The translations under genes and the position numbers were made by a program. From Alphaproteobacteria bacterium (GTDB lineage: Bacteria > Pseudomonadota > Alphaproteobacteria > Rhodobacterales > Rhodobacteraceae): DNA of 64,000 nt. The notes below the pieces were generated by a model, which saw only the letters and a list, made by a program, of their open reading frames with translations, was not told the DNA's origin and did no database searches. Of this stretch, positions 1 to 8,555 are shown in pieces (within the stretch, counting starts at the first letter, position 1; the number at the start of each line of letters is the position of its first letter). The stretch lies in the NCBI GenBank assembly GCA_030431825.1, contig JAUIIJ010000029.1, positions 1 to 64,000 on the forward strand, in the 5' to 3' direction.

Positions 1-126
1 TTTGCGCGGCGGCTGAAGACACTCAGCGGGTTAACGCCATACGAATACATCTGCAAAATCTGGACATCAGAACCAGATCGATCCATCATAAATCCGATCC
101 ACCAGATGACGGGACCGAACACCTAG
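1..126 (+). pseudogene. IS481-family transposase, C-terminal end (cut by window edge)
   Basis: The first frame is open from base 1 to a TAG at 124-126 and gives 41 residues. The segment RLKTLSGLTPYEYICKIW followed by PIHQMTGPNT resembles the conserved tail of IS481/IS3-like integrase-core transposases, where a RLKTL-GLTPYEFIC block precedes the stop. The rest of the gene lies to the left, outside the window, so it is impossible to say whether the element is intact. It sits 100 bases from the end of hemF and faces it. The assignment rests on my recognition of the tail motif only. Confidence 0.7.
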
Positions 127-225
127 GTCGCGCAAACAGGCAGGAAAAATGATCGCCACGCAAAAAGTTTAAAATCGCCATCAAAACCCTCGTAAAACCG
201 GAGTTGTTTATGAATGGCAATCTCG

Positions 226-1119
226 TCACACCCATTTCGCCAGCGGCGGAAGGCTCATCAATACCGCGTTGGCGTCATGCCCGGTTTCCAGCCCGAACCG
301 GGTGCCTCGGTCGTAGACAAGGTTGTATTCCGCATAAAGGCCCCGGTGAATCAATTGGGTATCCTTGTCTGCATCGAACCACCGGGTGGCCCGGCGGCGT
401 TCGACCAGCGGCAGATAGGCGGGAAGAAAGGCGCGCCCGATATCCTGCGTCAGCGCAAAGTCCGAATGCCAGTCCCCGGTGCAATAATCATCCATGAAAA
501 TACCGCCAACGCCTCGTGCGCGGCCCCGGTGCGGCACGTAGAAATAGCTGTCGGCCCACTCCTTGAGGCGCGGATAATGCGCCGGCCCGTGCGGGTCGAG
601 ATGTTGTTTCTGCGTGGCATGAAAATGTGTGGTGTCGTCGTCATATTCGATACAGGGGTTCAGATCGGAACCGCCGCCGAACCACCAGCCATGCGGGGTC
701 CAGAACATGCGGGTGTTCATATGCACTGCCGGCGCGTGCGGATTCTGCATATGGGCGACCAGCGAAATGCCCGACGCCCAGAACCGCGGATCTTCGGCCA
801 TCCCGGGCAGCCCCTTGCGCGCGGCCATTGCCGCCTGCGCCCGCTCTCCGAGCGCGCCATAGACGGTAGAGATGTTGACACCGACCTTTTCGAAGACACG
901 CCCGCCGCGCATAACGCTCATCAGGCCGCCACCGGCATCCGAACCGTCCTGCGAGGCGCGTGTGGTCTCGCTGACATCGAACCGGCCCGCGTCGCGGTCC
1001 GACAATGGCCCTTCGACATGGCTGTCTTCCAGCGCCTCGAACGCCGCAACGATCCGGTCACGCAATTCCCGAAACCAGGCCGCAGCCGTCGTCTTCTGTT
1101 CCGCCATGTCGTCACTCAT
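226..1119 (-). CDS. hemF: Oxygen-dependent coproporphyrinogen III oxidase HemF
   Basis: HemF oxidatively decarboxylates coproporphyrinogen III to protoporphyrinogen IX with O2 in the cytoplasm, a late step of haem and, in phototrophs, bacteriochlorophyll synthesis. The 297-residue product has the usual family length and the family blocks in order: GGGLMSVMRGGRVFEKVGVN, then FWTPHGWWFGGGSDLNP, FHATQKQHLD, GGIFMDDY and, near the end, YAEYNLVYDRGTRFGLETG. The ATG at 1119 was chosen because an AGGA element lies upstream and homologues start near here; the longer frame to 1242 adds low-complexity residues. An ATG at 1107 is an alternative. The gene follows the SDR gene on the same strand with a hairpin between them. 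Confidence 0.95.
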   Translation of the reverse strand: MSDDMAEQKTTAAAWFRELRDRIVAAFEALEDSHVEGPLSDRDAGRFDVSETTRASQDGSDAGGGLMSVMRGGRVFEKVGVNISTVYGALGERAQAAMAARKGLPGMAEDPRFWASGISLVAHMQNPHAPAVHMNTRMFWTPHGWWFGGGSDLNPCIEYDDDTTHFHATQKQHLDPHGPAHYPRLKEWADSYFYVPHRGRARGVGGIFMDDYCTGDWHSDFALTQDIGRAFLPAYLPLVERRRATRWFDADKDTQLIHRGLYAEYNLVYDRGTRFGLETGHDANAVLMSLPPLAKWV

Positions 1120-1161
1120 CCGCCATCCTGCCTTTTTCCTGCTGAAAATATCCCGGGGAGC

Positions 1162-1181
1162 GCGAGGGGCTGGCCCCTCGC
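1162..1181 (-). terminator. Hairpin between the SDR gene and hemF
   Basis: Two 9-base arms, GCGAGGGGC and GCCCCTCGC, are separated by two bases. On the minus strand it follows the SDR stop at 1196 and is succeeded by a CCCCGGGATATTTT run, an arrangement I associate with intergenic hairpins of Rhodobacteraceae. It probably ends the SDR transcript or sets its 3' end before hemF. Confidence 0.5.
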
Positions 1182-1195
1182 ACCGTCTCCGGCCG

Positions 1196-1996
1196 TCAAT
1201 GCGCGGGCGCGGCGACCGGGTCAAGCAGCGTGCGTCCGCCATCCACCGTGATGACCTGCCCGGTCATGAAACCGGACGCGTCGGAGGCCAGAAACTGTGC
1301 CGCGTCAGCCACTTCTCCGGCGGCTGCGACGCGGGCAAGTGGGGTGTGTGTTTCGATGTCCTGCCGATAATCGCGATGCTCTTTCAGGATGGATTTCAGC
1401 GATGCGCTCATCACGGAGCCAAAGGCCACCGCATTGACCCGGATCCGGTTCGGAGCCAGCGCCACCGCCAGCGACCGGGTCATCTGGTCGAGCGCGGCCG
1501 AACTGACCGAATAGGCCAACAGGTCGGGATGGGTGCGGCGCGCGGCGATCGAACTCAGGTTGATGATCGACCCGGCCTGCTTTTCGCTCTCGGGATCGGC
1601 CTGCTTGATCATCCGCCGCGCGACGATCTGGGTCAGGCGATAGGCGGGCATCAGGTTCTGGTTGAGCAGCGCAATGACCGAGTCGTCGTCGGGATCAAGC
1701 GGTTTGGATGGTACCACCTGCCGCGATCCGTTGACCAGGATGTCGATCTCGTCGAACGCGTCCAGCGTGGCCGACACCAGATTGGCAACGGTCAGGCGCT
1801 CGCGCAGGTCTCCGGCGAAATACCGGATGTTGCTGTCGTCCAGTTGCTCGCCCAATTCGGTCTTGAGCTGTTTTTCATCCATGTCGGCGAACATGACATT
1901 CGCGCCCTTTTCGGCGAATTGCCGTCCGATTGCGAGACCGATGCCATTTGCGGCCCCGGTGACGATGGCGGTCTTGCCGGCGATGGAAAAGGACAT
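1196..1996 (-). CDS. Short-chain dehydrogenase/reductase with degenerate YxxxK site
   Basis: This 266-residue cytoplasmic protein is a classical SDR: the cofactor motif TGAANGIG lies near residue 15, the NG-x element (LVNGSRQ) follows, and the catalytic Ser is in INLSSIA. The usual catalytic Tyr-x-x-x-Lys reads YSVSS, so the Lys that lowers the Tyr pKa and binds the nicotinamide ribose is Ser here. The C-terminal MTGQVITVDGGRTL is the standard SDR ending. The ATG at 1996 has a good AAGGAG ribosome site. It is followed by hemF and preceded, 32 bases away, by an rRNA methyltransferase gene. Substrate is unknown; the site change could mean altered chemistry or a binding role. Confidence 0.85.
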   Translation of the reverse strand: MSFSIAGKTAIVTGAANGIGLAIGRQFAEKGANVMFADMDEKQLKTELGEQLDDSNIRYFAGDLRERLTVANLVSATLDAFDEIDILVNGSRQVVPSKPLDPDDDSVIALLNQNLMPAYRLTQIVARRMIKQADPESEKQAGSIINLSSIAARRTHPDLLAYSVSSAALDQMTRSLAVALAPNRIRVNAVAFGSVMSASLKSILKEHRDYRQDIETHTPLARVAAAGEVADAAQFLASDASGFMTGQVITVDGGRTLLDPVAAPAH

Positions 1997-2028
1997 TGGA
2001 TTTCTCCTTGTGCAGGGGAGTGTGCGGC

Positions 2029-3036
2029 TCAGCGCCGCGTGCGTGTCGGCACGGGTTTGCCCGGCGCCCTGGGACGTGTGGCGTGAATGATCTTGAACCG
2101 GTTGTCGCCGCCGGCATCCTCGACCCTGGCAAAGGATTCGTCCAACGTGCGCTCGTAGGGCAGGTGCCGGTTGGCCACCATCCACAGGTGCCCGGAGGGC
2201 GCGAGCATGCGTGCCGCCGCAGCAACGAATGCCTGCCCCAGCGACGGATCCGCCGCCCGTCCGGTGTGAAAAGGCGGGTTGGTGACAATCGTGTCCGCCC
2301 GCTGGTCCGGCTTCCAGATCGTGGCATCCGCCCAGTGAAACCGGGCTCTCGGGTCGGTCACGTTCCGCCGCGCGCAGTCCAGCGCGATGGCGTCGGCCTC
2401 GACCAGATCGAGCCGCTCAACGGCAGCGTCCTTCAGAATGCGCCGCGCCAGATACCCCCAGCCGGCGCCGAGATCGACCACGTGTTTTCCGAGCGCCTTT
2501 GGGAGCGCCCGCGCGAGGAGGTCCGAAGCCGGGTCTGTTCCATCTGCTGAGAACACACCCGGAGCAGTCACGCAGCCATCGACAAGCCGGGCCGCCGGGG
2601 ACCAATCTGCAAAGGCGTCGCGATCGGCCGCGAACCAGAAGAGCTTGCCATGTGCCTTCGAGATTGATCCCGATACCTCGACCCTCTTGCGGCAGTCCTT
2701 GAGCATGCTGTCGACGCCGTCGGTCTTGGCGCCGTCAACAATGACCACACCGCTGCTGCGCGACGCCGCCGAGGCGACCAGCGCGCGGGCAAGCGCCTTG
2801 GCACGCGGCAGAATGACCACCGCAGCGGCGCAGGGGCTGTCGCTGGAGGCGACACAGGAATAGCCGAGCCCCAGAAAATGATCGAAATCGGGCTTGAATG
2901 GCTGAACGACCTCTACCCGGTCGACGGAAAACGGCGTCAGATCCGTGGACGCAACGGGATGCAGGACCGATATCGCCCCTGTCTCGGGCAGAACGAGTCC
3001 GCCTGTTTCAATCGCCAGAGGCAGCCGGGCGGACAT
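2029..3036 (-). CDS. Class I SAM methyltransferase, RsmC-like (16S rRNA guanine-N2)
   Basis: The 335-residue protein has the two-part build of RsmC/RlmG enzymes: an N-terminal half that is a degenerate methyltransferase fold and a C-terminal catalytic half. SAM motif I is VVDLGAGWGYLARRIL at about residues 185-200 and the substrate-base motif NPPF is at about residue 250, as in N2-guanine methyltransferases. E. coli RsmC is of similar length and methylates G1207 of 16S rRNA. The target here is inferred from architecture only. The last residues (GKPVPTRTRR) are basic. It lies 9 bases downstream of clpS on the same strand, so the two are probably co-transcribed. Confidence 0.8.
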   Translation of the reverse strand: MSARLPLAIETGGLVLPETGAISVLHPVASTDLTPFSVDRVEVVQPFKPDFDHFLGLGYSCVASSDSPCAAAVVILPRAKALARALVASAASRSSGVVIVDGAKTDGVDSMLKDCRKRVEVSGSISKAHGKLFWFAADRDAFADWSPAARLVDGCVTAPGVFSADGTDPASDLLARALPKALGKHVVDLGAGWGYLARRILKDAAVERLDLVEADAIALDCARRNVTDPRARFHWADATIWKPDQRADTIVTNPPFHTGRAADPSLGQAFVAAAARMLAPSGHLWMVANRHLPYERTLDESFARVEDAGGDNRFKIIHATRPRAPGKPVPTRTRR

Positions 3037-3045
3037 GGACGTGAC

Positions 3046-3387
3046 CTAGTCTTCCTTTTCCATCGTGCATTGCAACGGATGCTGATGGCGGCGGGCGAAA
3101 TCCATGACCTGACCCACCTTGGTTTCCGCGATTTCGTGGCTGAACACGCCGACCACGGCAACACCCTTCTTGTGGACGGTCAGCATGATCTCGAACGCCT
3201 GGGCGTGCGTCAGTCCAAAGAAACGCTCAAGTACGTGCACGACAAACTCCATCGGGGTATAGTCGTCATTCAACAGAAGCACCTTGTAGAGCGGCGGACG
3301 CTTGGTCTTGGGTCGCGTCTCTAGCAGGACCGATGTGTCAGAATCGTCATCCGTCTTGTCCGACAGGGTTTCAGGCACTGTTGTCAT
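3046..3387 (-). CDS. clpS: ClpS adaptor of the ClpAP protease
   Basis: ClpS binds the N-terminal domain of ClpA and delivers N-degron substrates. The 113-residue product has a flexible acidic N-terminus (about 30 residues, typical and needed for substrate delivery) and then the conserved core: [19 protein letters not shown] with the NDD-TPM pocket residues, the helix [23 protein letters not shown] and SHEIAETKV. The length matches alphaproteobacterial ClpS proteins. It starts at ATG 3387, is divergent from the HAD gene, and clpA is not adjacent. Confidence 0.95.
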   Translation of the reverse strand: MTTVPETLSDKTDDDSDTSVLLETRPKTKRPPLYKVLLLNDDYTPMEFVVHVLERFFGLTHAQAFEIMLTVHKKGVAVVGVFSHEIAETKVGQVMDFARRHQHPLQCTMEKED

Positions 3388-3469
3388 TGCAGAAGGCAGT
3401 CCGGTTTTCGCGATTTTCTCTCAACGTTCATGGCTTATATAACCTTCCTGCGGGATTCGGAAAGAGCCA

Positions 3470-4186
3470 GTGATAAACCCAGTTTACACAAAAACACTTA
3501 CAACTGTCGCCTTTGATGCCGATGATACGCTTTGGCACAACGAGCGCTTTTTTCACGACACACAGGCCCAGTTCGCGGAACTGCTCGCCGATTATGCGGA
3601 CCCCGCGCAACTGGCAGAGCGCCTTCTGGCCGCCGAGAAGCGCAACATCGGGCAATATGGCTATGGTATCAAGGGGTTCGTACTGTCGATGATCGAAACC
3701 GCGATCGAGATGACCGACCAGCGGGTGCCGGCCAGCGTGATTGCACGGCTGATGGATGCGGGTCGGGAGATGCTGGCCCATCCGATCGAATTGCTGCCAT
3801 TTGCCCGCGAAGCGGTCGAGTCGGTTGCGGAGACTCATCGGGTGTTGCTCATCACCAAGGGCGACCTGCTGGATCAGGAGCGCAAGCTGGCCCAGTCCGG
3901 ATTGGGCGATCTGTTCGACGGGGTCGAAATCGTGTCGGAAAAAACCGCACAAGGCTATGCCGCGATCTTTGCGCGCCATGGCGAGGGTGCCGAACGCGGG
4001 CTCATGGTCGGAAACTCGATGCGTTCGGACGTGGTGCCGATGATCGCCGCCGGTGGCTGGGGCGTCTACGTTCCGCACGGCCTGGCATGGGAGATCGAGC
4101 ATGCCGAACCGCCGGTAGATGCTCCGCGCTATCGGTCGCTGGATGATCTTGAGGGGCTCGCCTGGCTGGTGGCGCAGATCGGTTAG
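3470..4186 (+). CDS. HAD-superfamily hydrolase
   Basis: This 238-residue cytoplasmic protein carries all HAD motifs: motif I FDADDTLW with the nucleophile and acid/base Asp near residue 16, motif II LLITKGD, and motif III-IV LMVGNSMRSDVVPMIAAGG. A helical cap lies between motifs I and II (subfamily I). These enzymes are phosphatases or phosphoglycolate-type hydrolases; the substrate cannot be read from the sequence. The only sensible start is GTG at 3470, only 11 codons ahead of motif I; there is no early ATG. It is divergent from clpS with an 82-base gap. Confidence 0.8.
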   Translation: MINPVYTKTLTTVAFDADDTLWHNERFFHDTQAQFAELLADYADPAQLAERLLAAEKRNIGQYGYGIKGFVLSMIETAIEMTDQRVPASVIARLMDAGREMLAHPIELLPFAREAVESVAETHRVLLITKGDLLDQERKLAQSGLGDLFDGVEIVSEKTAQGYAAIFARHGEGAERGLMVGNSMRSDVVPMIAAGGWGVYVPHGLAWEIEHAEPPVDAPRYRSLDDLEGLAWLVAQIG

Positions 4187-4384
4187 CAAAACAGTAACCA
4201 TTCCATGAATCGCCTTTTTAGTTGCGCGGCGCGAGCTGACCACTACATCTAGCGGATTCTGGATGAGTTCGCGTTGATAAACGGTTGCAACCAATGGGTT
4301 TATTTTAACCGACTCCTGTGTTAGCCTGTCCCCAACAATCAAAGTGTCAGCCGGAAAACCGGCGGCCCGAGGCAGACAGAGGCA

Positions 4385-5878
4385 ATGATCGTGCAGGTTC
4401 GGCGTAGGCGTCCGGCCCAGAGGGGCCATTCTATTTTACTCGCTTTCTGGTTGTCGGTGTTGGTGCCTGTTGGCGCTATGGCCGCTCCCTATGCGGCCTT
4501 TGTCATGGATGCCCGCAGCGGCAAGGTACTGCATTCGCGAAACGCCGACACCCGCCTGCACCCGGCGTCGCTGACCAAGATGATGACACTCTATATCGCG
4601 TTCGAAGCGGTCAGGAACGGTGAAATCACCCTTGATACCAAGGTGCGGATTTCCAAACTTGCAGCGTCGGAACCGCCGTCCAAGCTGGGTCTTCGGGCGG
4701 GGCAGAAAATTGCTCTGCGCTACCTTATCCGGGCAGCGGCCGTGAAGTCCGCGAACGACGCGGCAACGGCAATCGGCGAAGCGATCAGCGGCAGCGAGGC
4801 GGCGTTCGCACGACGCATGAACCGCACTGCCAAGGCGATGGGAATGTCGCGCACGACCTTCAAGAACGCACATGGCCTGACCGAGAGCGGTCACCTGTCT
4901 ACCGCGCGTGACATGACGATACTGGGCCGGCATGTGATTTACGACTATCCGCAATACTACAATCTGTTCTCGCGCCAGACCGCGGATGCGGGAATCAAGA
5001 AGGTCAGCCATACGAACCGCCGCCTCTTGCAATCCTACCAGGGCGCGGATGGAATCAAGACGGGGTACACCCGTGCCGCCGGGTTCAATCTCGTGGCCTC
5101 CGCGCAACGTCGCAATGAACGGATCATCGCAACCGTGTTCGGCGGCAAATCCACCGCGTCCCGCAATGCCCGGGTCGCTGAGCTGCTCGACATGGGTTTT
5201 CGGCGGGCACCGTCTCGCGTGGCGCTGCGCAAGCCCGCCCGCCCGCCCTATTCGGGAAACGTGGCATCGGGCGGGGAGCCCGCGGCCAAGACCGTTAGGG
5301 TCGTCGCATCCATCCAGAAGAGCCTGAGGCCACGTTTGCGTCCAAACCCCTCGCGGGAGGTGGCGGAAACCATCGTGACCGCCGCCGTCGCAGAGACCGA
5401 CGAGAAGGTGCAGGCCAGCGTCGACGCCGCGATCGCAGCGGCCGCGCAAAGCGTCGCGTCCGCAGCCAGGGAGGCGCCGAAGGTGGAAGTCTCAAACGCC
5501 AAGCTGGCCTCGACGGACATGTCGGTCCCGAGACCCGCCGTCCGACCCGCCGAATTGACCGTGGCGCTGGCCCAGCCGAGCGCGCCGCCGAAACCCGAGG
5601 AGCCCGAGGAACCCGAGGTCGTGACCCGCTTGTCGACGTCCGGTGGACAATATTGGGGCATCAATGTCGGTCGCTATGGCAGCCGTTACCAGGCGGAAAA
5701 GGTACTGCTTCGCACCGCACTTGCCGAGATGGCCACGCTTGACGGCACGCTGCGCAAGGTGAACCAGACATCTTCCGGCTTCGATGCGAATTTCGTCGGC
5801 ATGACCCGCGAAACCGCCGACCTCGCCTGCCGTCGCCTCAAGGCGCGCAACGTCACCTGTTTCATGATCGGCCCGTAA
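4385..5878 (+). CDS. D-alanyl-D-alanine carboxypeptidase (S11) with C-terminal SPOR domain
   Basis: This periplasmic penicillin-binding protein trims the terminal D-Ala of peptidoglycan stem peptides. It has a signal peptide ending near AMA at residue 33, the catalytic SLTK tetrad (S62, K65), SAN at 122-124 and KTG at 225-227. Residues 280 to about 400 are a Pro/Ala-rich linker, and the last 75 residues (GQYWGINVGRYGSRYQAEKV onward) form a SPOR domain, which is known to bind denuded septal glycan. At 497 residues it is longer than simple DacA enzymes because of linker and SPOR. The combination suggests a role at the division site. Its start ATG is at 4385. Confidence 0.9.
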   Translation: MIVQVRRRRPAQRGHSILLAFWLSVLVPVGAMAAPYAAFVMDARSGKVLHSRNADTRLHPASLTKMMTLYIAFEAVRNGEITLDTKVRISKLAASEPPSKLGLRAGQKIALRYLIRAAAVKSANDAATAIGEAISGSEAAFARRMNRTAKAMGMSRTTFKNAHGLTESGHLSTARDMTILGRHVIYDYPQYYNLFSRQTADAGIKKVSHTNRRLLQSYQGADGIKTGYTRAAGFNLVASAQRRNERIIATVFGGKSTASRNARVAELLDMGFRRAPSRVALRKPARPPYSGNVASGGEPAAKTVRVVASIQKSLRPRLRPNPSREVAETIVTAAVAETDEKVQASVDAAIAAAAQSVASAAREAPKVEVSNAKLASTDMSVPRPAVRPAELTVALAQPSAPPKPEEPEEPEVVTRLSTSGGQYWGINVGRYGSRYQAEKVLLRTALAEMATLDGTLRKVNQTSSGFDANFVGMTRETADLACRRLKARNVTCFMIGP

Positions 5879-5886
5879 GCGTGCGC

Positions 5887-5904
5887 GACCCGCTGGAGCG
5901 GGTC
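5887..5904 (+). terminator. Short hairpin after the carboxypeptidase gene
   Basis: Arms GACCCGCT and AGCGGGTC flank a GG turn 9 bases after the stop codon. It is not followed by a T run, so intrinsic termination is doubtful; it may mark a processed or Rho-dependent 3' end. Confidence 0.35.
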
Positions 5905-6098
5905 TATCCACGACGCCGACCTCGCGGGTGATGAACCGTGGCCGCTATGCGGGCTATTGCCGCTATCACCATCTTGCTCCGGCTTGCGCCCCTTTTGTCC
6001 ATTCTGCTGCGCCGGTATGTTCGGTCTTCGACTGAAACAGGCGTTCGATCACCTGTCGTTTATGGTCAAGTCCGGCGGGGCGGTTTACACTCGTGCCC

Positions 6099-7058
6099 AT
6101 GACGCAGCAGAGCAAGATACGGGCCGAGAATGCCGGGTTTCCCAGCACGCCTGCGTGGGTGGGTCCGGCGCGGCCTCCGACCGCCGAGAGCATAGCCTTT
6201 GCATCGGGCGCGCGGCTTGCGGTGCTGGATGCGGCGCTCGGAGATCCCGTGGTTGCCGTGCCACGCGAGCTTTTGGCGAATATCATGGCTTTGCGGGCTG
6301 CGACGGCGATTTCAAGGCTCGAAGGCCGACTGGCGCGGGAAGCCGATATTCGCGACGCGTATCACCTGACGCCACCGGGTGAAGCGCGCGGACCGGATGG
6401 CGAGCTGCTGGCTTTCTGGCGCGCCTCGGTGCGGCTTGGACTGAACGGCCGGGACTGGCAGGGCAGGCTCATTGACATCGTGGGTCAGGATCAGGGCGCC
6501 CAGATCGACGCGTGGCTGGACGATGCGCAGGACCGGGCGCGCGCGCGCGGGCCGCTGGGCGGGTGCAGCCGGATGCTGCAACTGGTCCTGACTGCGGACG
6601 ATCGGGCCGAACGCCTGGCCTGTGTCCTGTCGGATGTTGTTCTCGCGCGGTCGCTCAACTGGGCAAGCCCCCTGCCGGTGACGGCGCAGCGCGTGACGAG
6701 GCCGGGATTGCGTTCACTGACCACCGAGGGTGCCGACGCCGAAATCGCCATTCAGGCGCGTCTGCTCGATGCGGTTCACGAGACCACGCTGTTGGCCCGT
6801 GATCTGGCGTCGCGGGCGCGGGCGCTGGCCGCTGTTGCTCCAAAGCTGCGCACCAAGGGGGCGCAGGCGGCGGTCGACCTTTTTCTGACGCAGGATGCGG
6901 TTGCGCCCTCGTCCATGCTCTCGCCGCGCATACACGGCACCAGTATCCCGATGACGGATCGTGCGGCCCGGCGCTTTTGCAGTCGGCTGGTCGAACTGGG
7001 GGTGGCACGGGAACTGACCGGGCGTTCTACCTTTCGGCTCTACGGAATCGGCCCATGA
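6099..7058 (+). CDS. DUF1403 family protein
   Basis: The 319-residue product is rich in Ala, Arg and Leu, has no signal peptide or membrane segment and looks helical throughout. I assign it to DUF1403, a family of unknown function seen in rhizobia and roseobacters, because of the N-terminal FASGARLAVLDAALGDPV region, the RAATAISRLEGRLAREADIRDAYHLTPPG block and the coupling to an ScpB-like gene. The ATG at 6099 is used; an in-frame GTG lies two codons earlier. The stop overlaps the start of the next gene as ATGA, so the two proteins are probably made in similar amounts and may act together. The name is by resemblance; no function is claimed. Confidence 0.7.
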   Translation: MTQQSKIRAENAGFPSTPAWVGPARPPTAESIAFASGARLAVLDAALGDPVVAVPRELLANIMALRAATAISRLEGRLAREADIRDAYHLTPPGEARGPDGELLAFWRASVRLGLNGRDWQGRLIDIVGQDQGAQIDAWLDDAQDRARARGPLGGCSRMLQLVLTADDRAERLACVLSDVVLARSLNWASPLPVTAQRVTRPGLRSLTTEGADAEIAIQARLLDAVHETTLLARDLASRARALAAVAPKLRTKGAQAAVDLFLTQDAVAPSSMLSPRIHGTSIPMTDRAARRFCSRLVELGVARELTGRSTFRLYGIGP

Positions 7059-7669
7059 GCGCGAAATCGCCGCGCCGGGAACAGGGGCTGGATCGCGAAC
7101 TGGCAGATCTTCCCGCCGACTTGCGCTGGCGAGAGTGGATGGCACGCGTCGAGGCGGTGCTGTTTGCCAGTGCGTCTCCGGTTGACCGTGACAGTCTTGC
7201 GCGGGTCATCGGCGCAGAGGCTTCGCTTGACCTCGTGATCGCGGACCTCAGGGCGGAGTTGTCCAATCGTCCCTACGAACTGATCGAGACTGCGGGTCGG
7301 TGGATGTTGCGGACCCGCAGGCAATTTGCCGACGCAATCAGGGCCGCCGCCGACCTTGATGACGGGATGCTTGAATTCAGCGAGACGGAAATGGCCGTCC
7401 TCTGCGCGATTGCCTATCATCAACCGATCGACCGCGCGGGGCTGGCCGAGATCTTCGGCAAGGAGATCAGCCGTGATCTGTTGACCCGGCTGCGCCTGCG
7501 CGAGTTGATCGCAACCGGGCCGCGCTCACCAAGGCCCGGCGCTCCGCATACTTTCGTGACGACCCCGGTCTTTTTATCGACCTTCGATCTGCAAAGCCTG
7601 CGCGATCTGCCTGATCTCGGGTTGGCGGATGTCGTTCCGCCGCACGACAAGGCCGCGTCGTCGGTATAA
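7055..7669 (+). CDS. ScpB-like winged-helix protein (SMC-Scp complex subunit B homologue)
   Basis: This 204-residue protein has the ScpB layout of two winged-helix units. The first begins around WMARVEAVLFASASPVDRDSLARVIG, which is the classic ScpB opening, and the second around EFSETEMAVLCAIAYHQPIDRAGLAEIFGKEIS, matching the ScpB segment where REALAIIAYRQPITR is usual. ScpB normally dimerises and binds the kleisin ScpA on SMC condensin. No ScpA or SMC gene is nearby. It is translationally coupled to the DUF1403 gene (ATGA overlap at 7055). It may therefore be a specialised paralogue rather than the cell's main ScpB. Confidence 0.75.
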   Translation: MSAKSPRREQGLDRELADLPADLRWREWMARVEAVLFASASPVDRDSLARVIGAEASLDLVIADLRAELSNRPYELIETAGRWMLRTRRQFADAIRAAADLDDGMLEFSETEMAVLCAIAYHQPIDRAGLAEIFGKEISRDLLTRLRLRELIATGPRSPRPGAPHTFVTTPVFLSTFDLQSLRDLPDLGLADVVPPHDKAASSV

Positions 7670-7768
7670 TGTGCCCCGCCCGAGGTCGCCGCGTCGACTT
7701 GCGCGCATGCTTCTTATACACTGCGTTTGAAGCCATTATGTTTGCGTTTAATTCGGGACCTGCCGCGC

Positions 7769-8458
7769 ATGCGAACGACGTTCAAAGATGTCAAATCTGA
7801 CATTCTTGCCAAGATCATGCTGGGCGAGTGGGCTCCGGGGGCGCTGTTGCCCAACGAAGTCGATCTGGCCGAGACCTACGGTTGCGCGCGCGCGACGGTC
7901 AACCGCGCGATGCGTGAACTGGCGGATGACGGCATTGTCGAACGTCGGCGCAAAGCCGGGACGCGGGTGCGCAGCGCCCCGATCCGGCAGGCGCGCTTTG
8001 ATATTCCCGTGGTGCGCGACGAGATCGAACGCGGCAACGCAGAGTACCGCTACGCGCTTGTGAGTCGCACGGTCGAACGTGCGCCCGACTGGCTCAGGGC
8101 GCAATTGTCACTTGAGCCGGACACGCGGGCAATTCACCTGACCTGCATGCATTACGCCGATGGTGCGCCCTATCAATACGAGGATCGCTGGATCAACCTT
8201 GACGTTCTGCCGGCGGCCGAAAACGCCGATTTTACAGCGATCGGGCCGAATGAATGGCTGGTCGCCACCATACCGTTCTCGAATGCCGAGATCAGCTTTT
8301 CGGCATCGCTTGCCGATGACAGGCTCGCGGAATATCTGGGATGTCCGGCTGGGCAACCGCTCTTCACGATCGAACGCTCGACGTGGTGGGAAACACGGGC
8401 CATCACCTTCGTTCGGCTGTACTTCCGGCCCGGACACCGGATGACGACGAAATACTGA
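7769..8458 (+). CDS. GntR-family regulator with UTRA ligand domain (HutC type)
   Basis: The 229-residue protein has an N-terminal GntR winged helix (residues 1-70: TFKDVKSDILAKIMLGEW, LPNEVDLAETYGCARATVNRAMRELADDGIVERRRKAGT) and a C-terminal UTRA domain (from about residue 80, ending RSTWWETRAITFVRLYFRPG). HutC-type members control histidine use. The N-formylglutamate amidohydrolase 3.3 kb away belongs to that kind of pathway, but no hutUHI genes are in the window, so the link is weak. The start at ATG 7769 fits the family; an upstream TTG at 7727 is possible. It is convergent with the antiporter gene. Confidence 0.85.
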   Translation: MRTTFKDVKSDILAKIMLGEWAPGALLPNEVDLAETYGCARATVNRAMRELADDGIVERRRKAGTRVRSAPIRQARFDIPVVRDEIERGNAEYRYALVSRTVERAPDWLRAQLSLEPDTRAIHLTCMHYADGAPYQYEDRWINLDVLPAAENADFTAIGPNEWLVATIPFSNAEISFSASLADDRLAEYLGCPAGQPLFTIERSTWWETRAITFVRLYFRPGHRMTTKY

Positions 8459-8555
8459 CCCGGGGAAGGGCCTTCGCGTTTCTGCAACATTTCGTATGTA
8501 ATCCGAAGTACCCGAAGCTGTCTGAAACATATGTTTCGGGGCGTCAGGAGATGCT

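Noticed and set aside
214..1251. Long open frame opposite hemF, and similar long antisense frames at 872-2086, 23244-24728, 25342-26454, 26276-27574 and 59791-61572
   Set aside because: They mirror strongly supported genes, have no recognisable domains, and arise from the high-GC codon pattern.
4260..4330. CtrA-like site (TTAACCGACTCCTGTGTTAG) upstream of the carboxypeptidase gene
   Set aside because: The half-site spacing does not fit TTAA-N7-TTAA.
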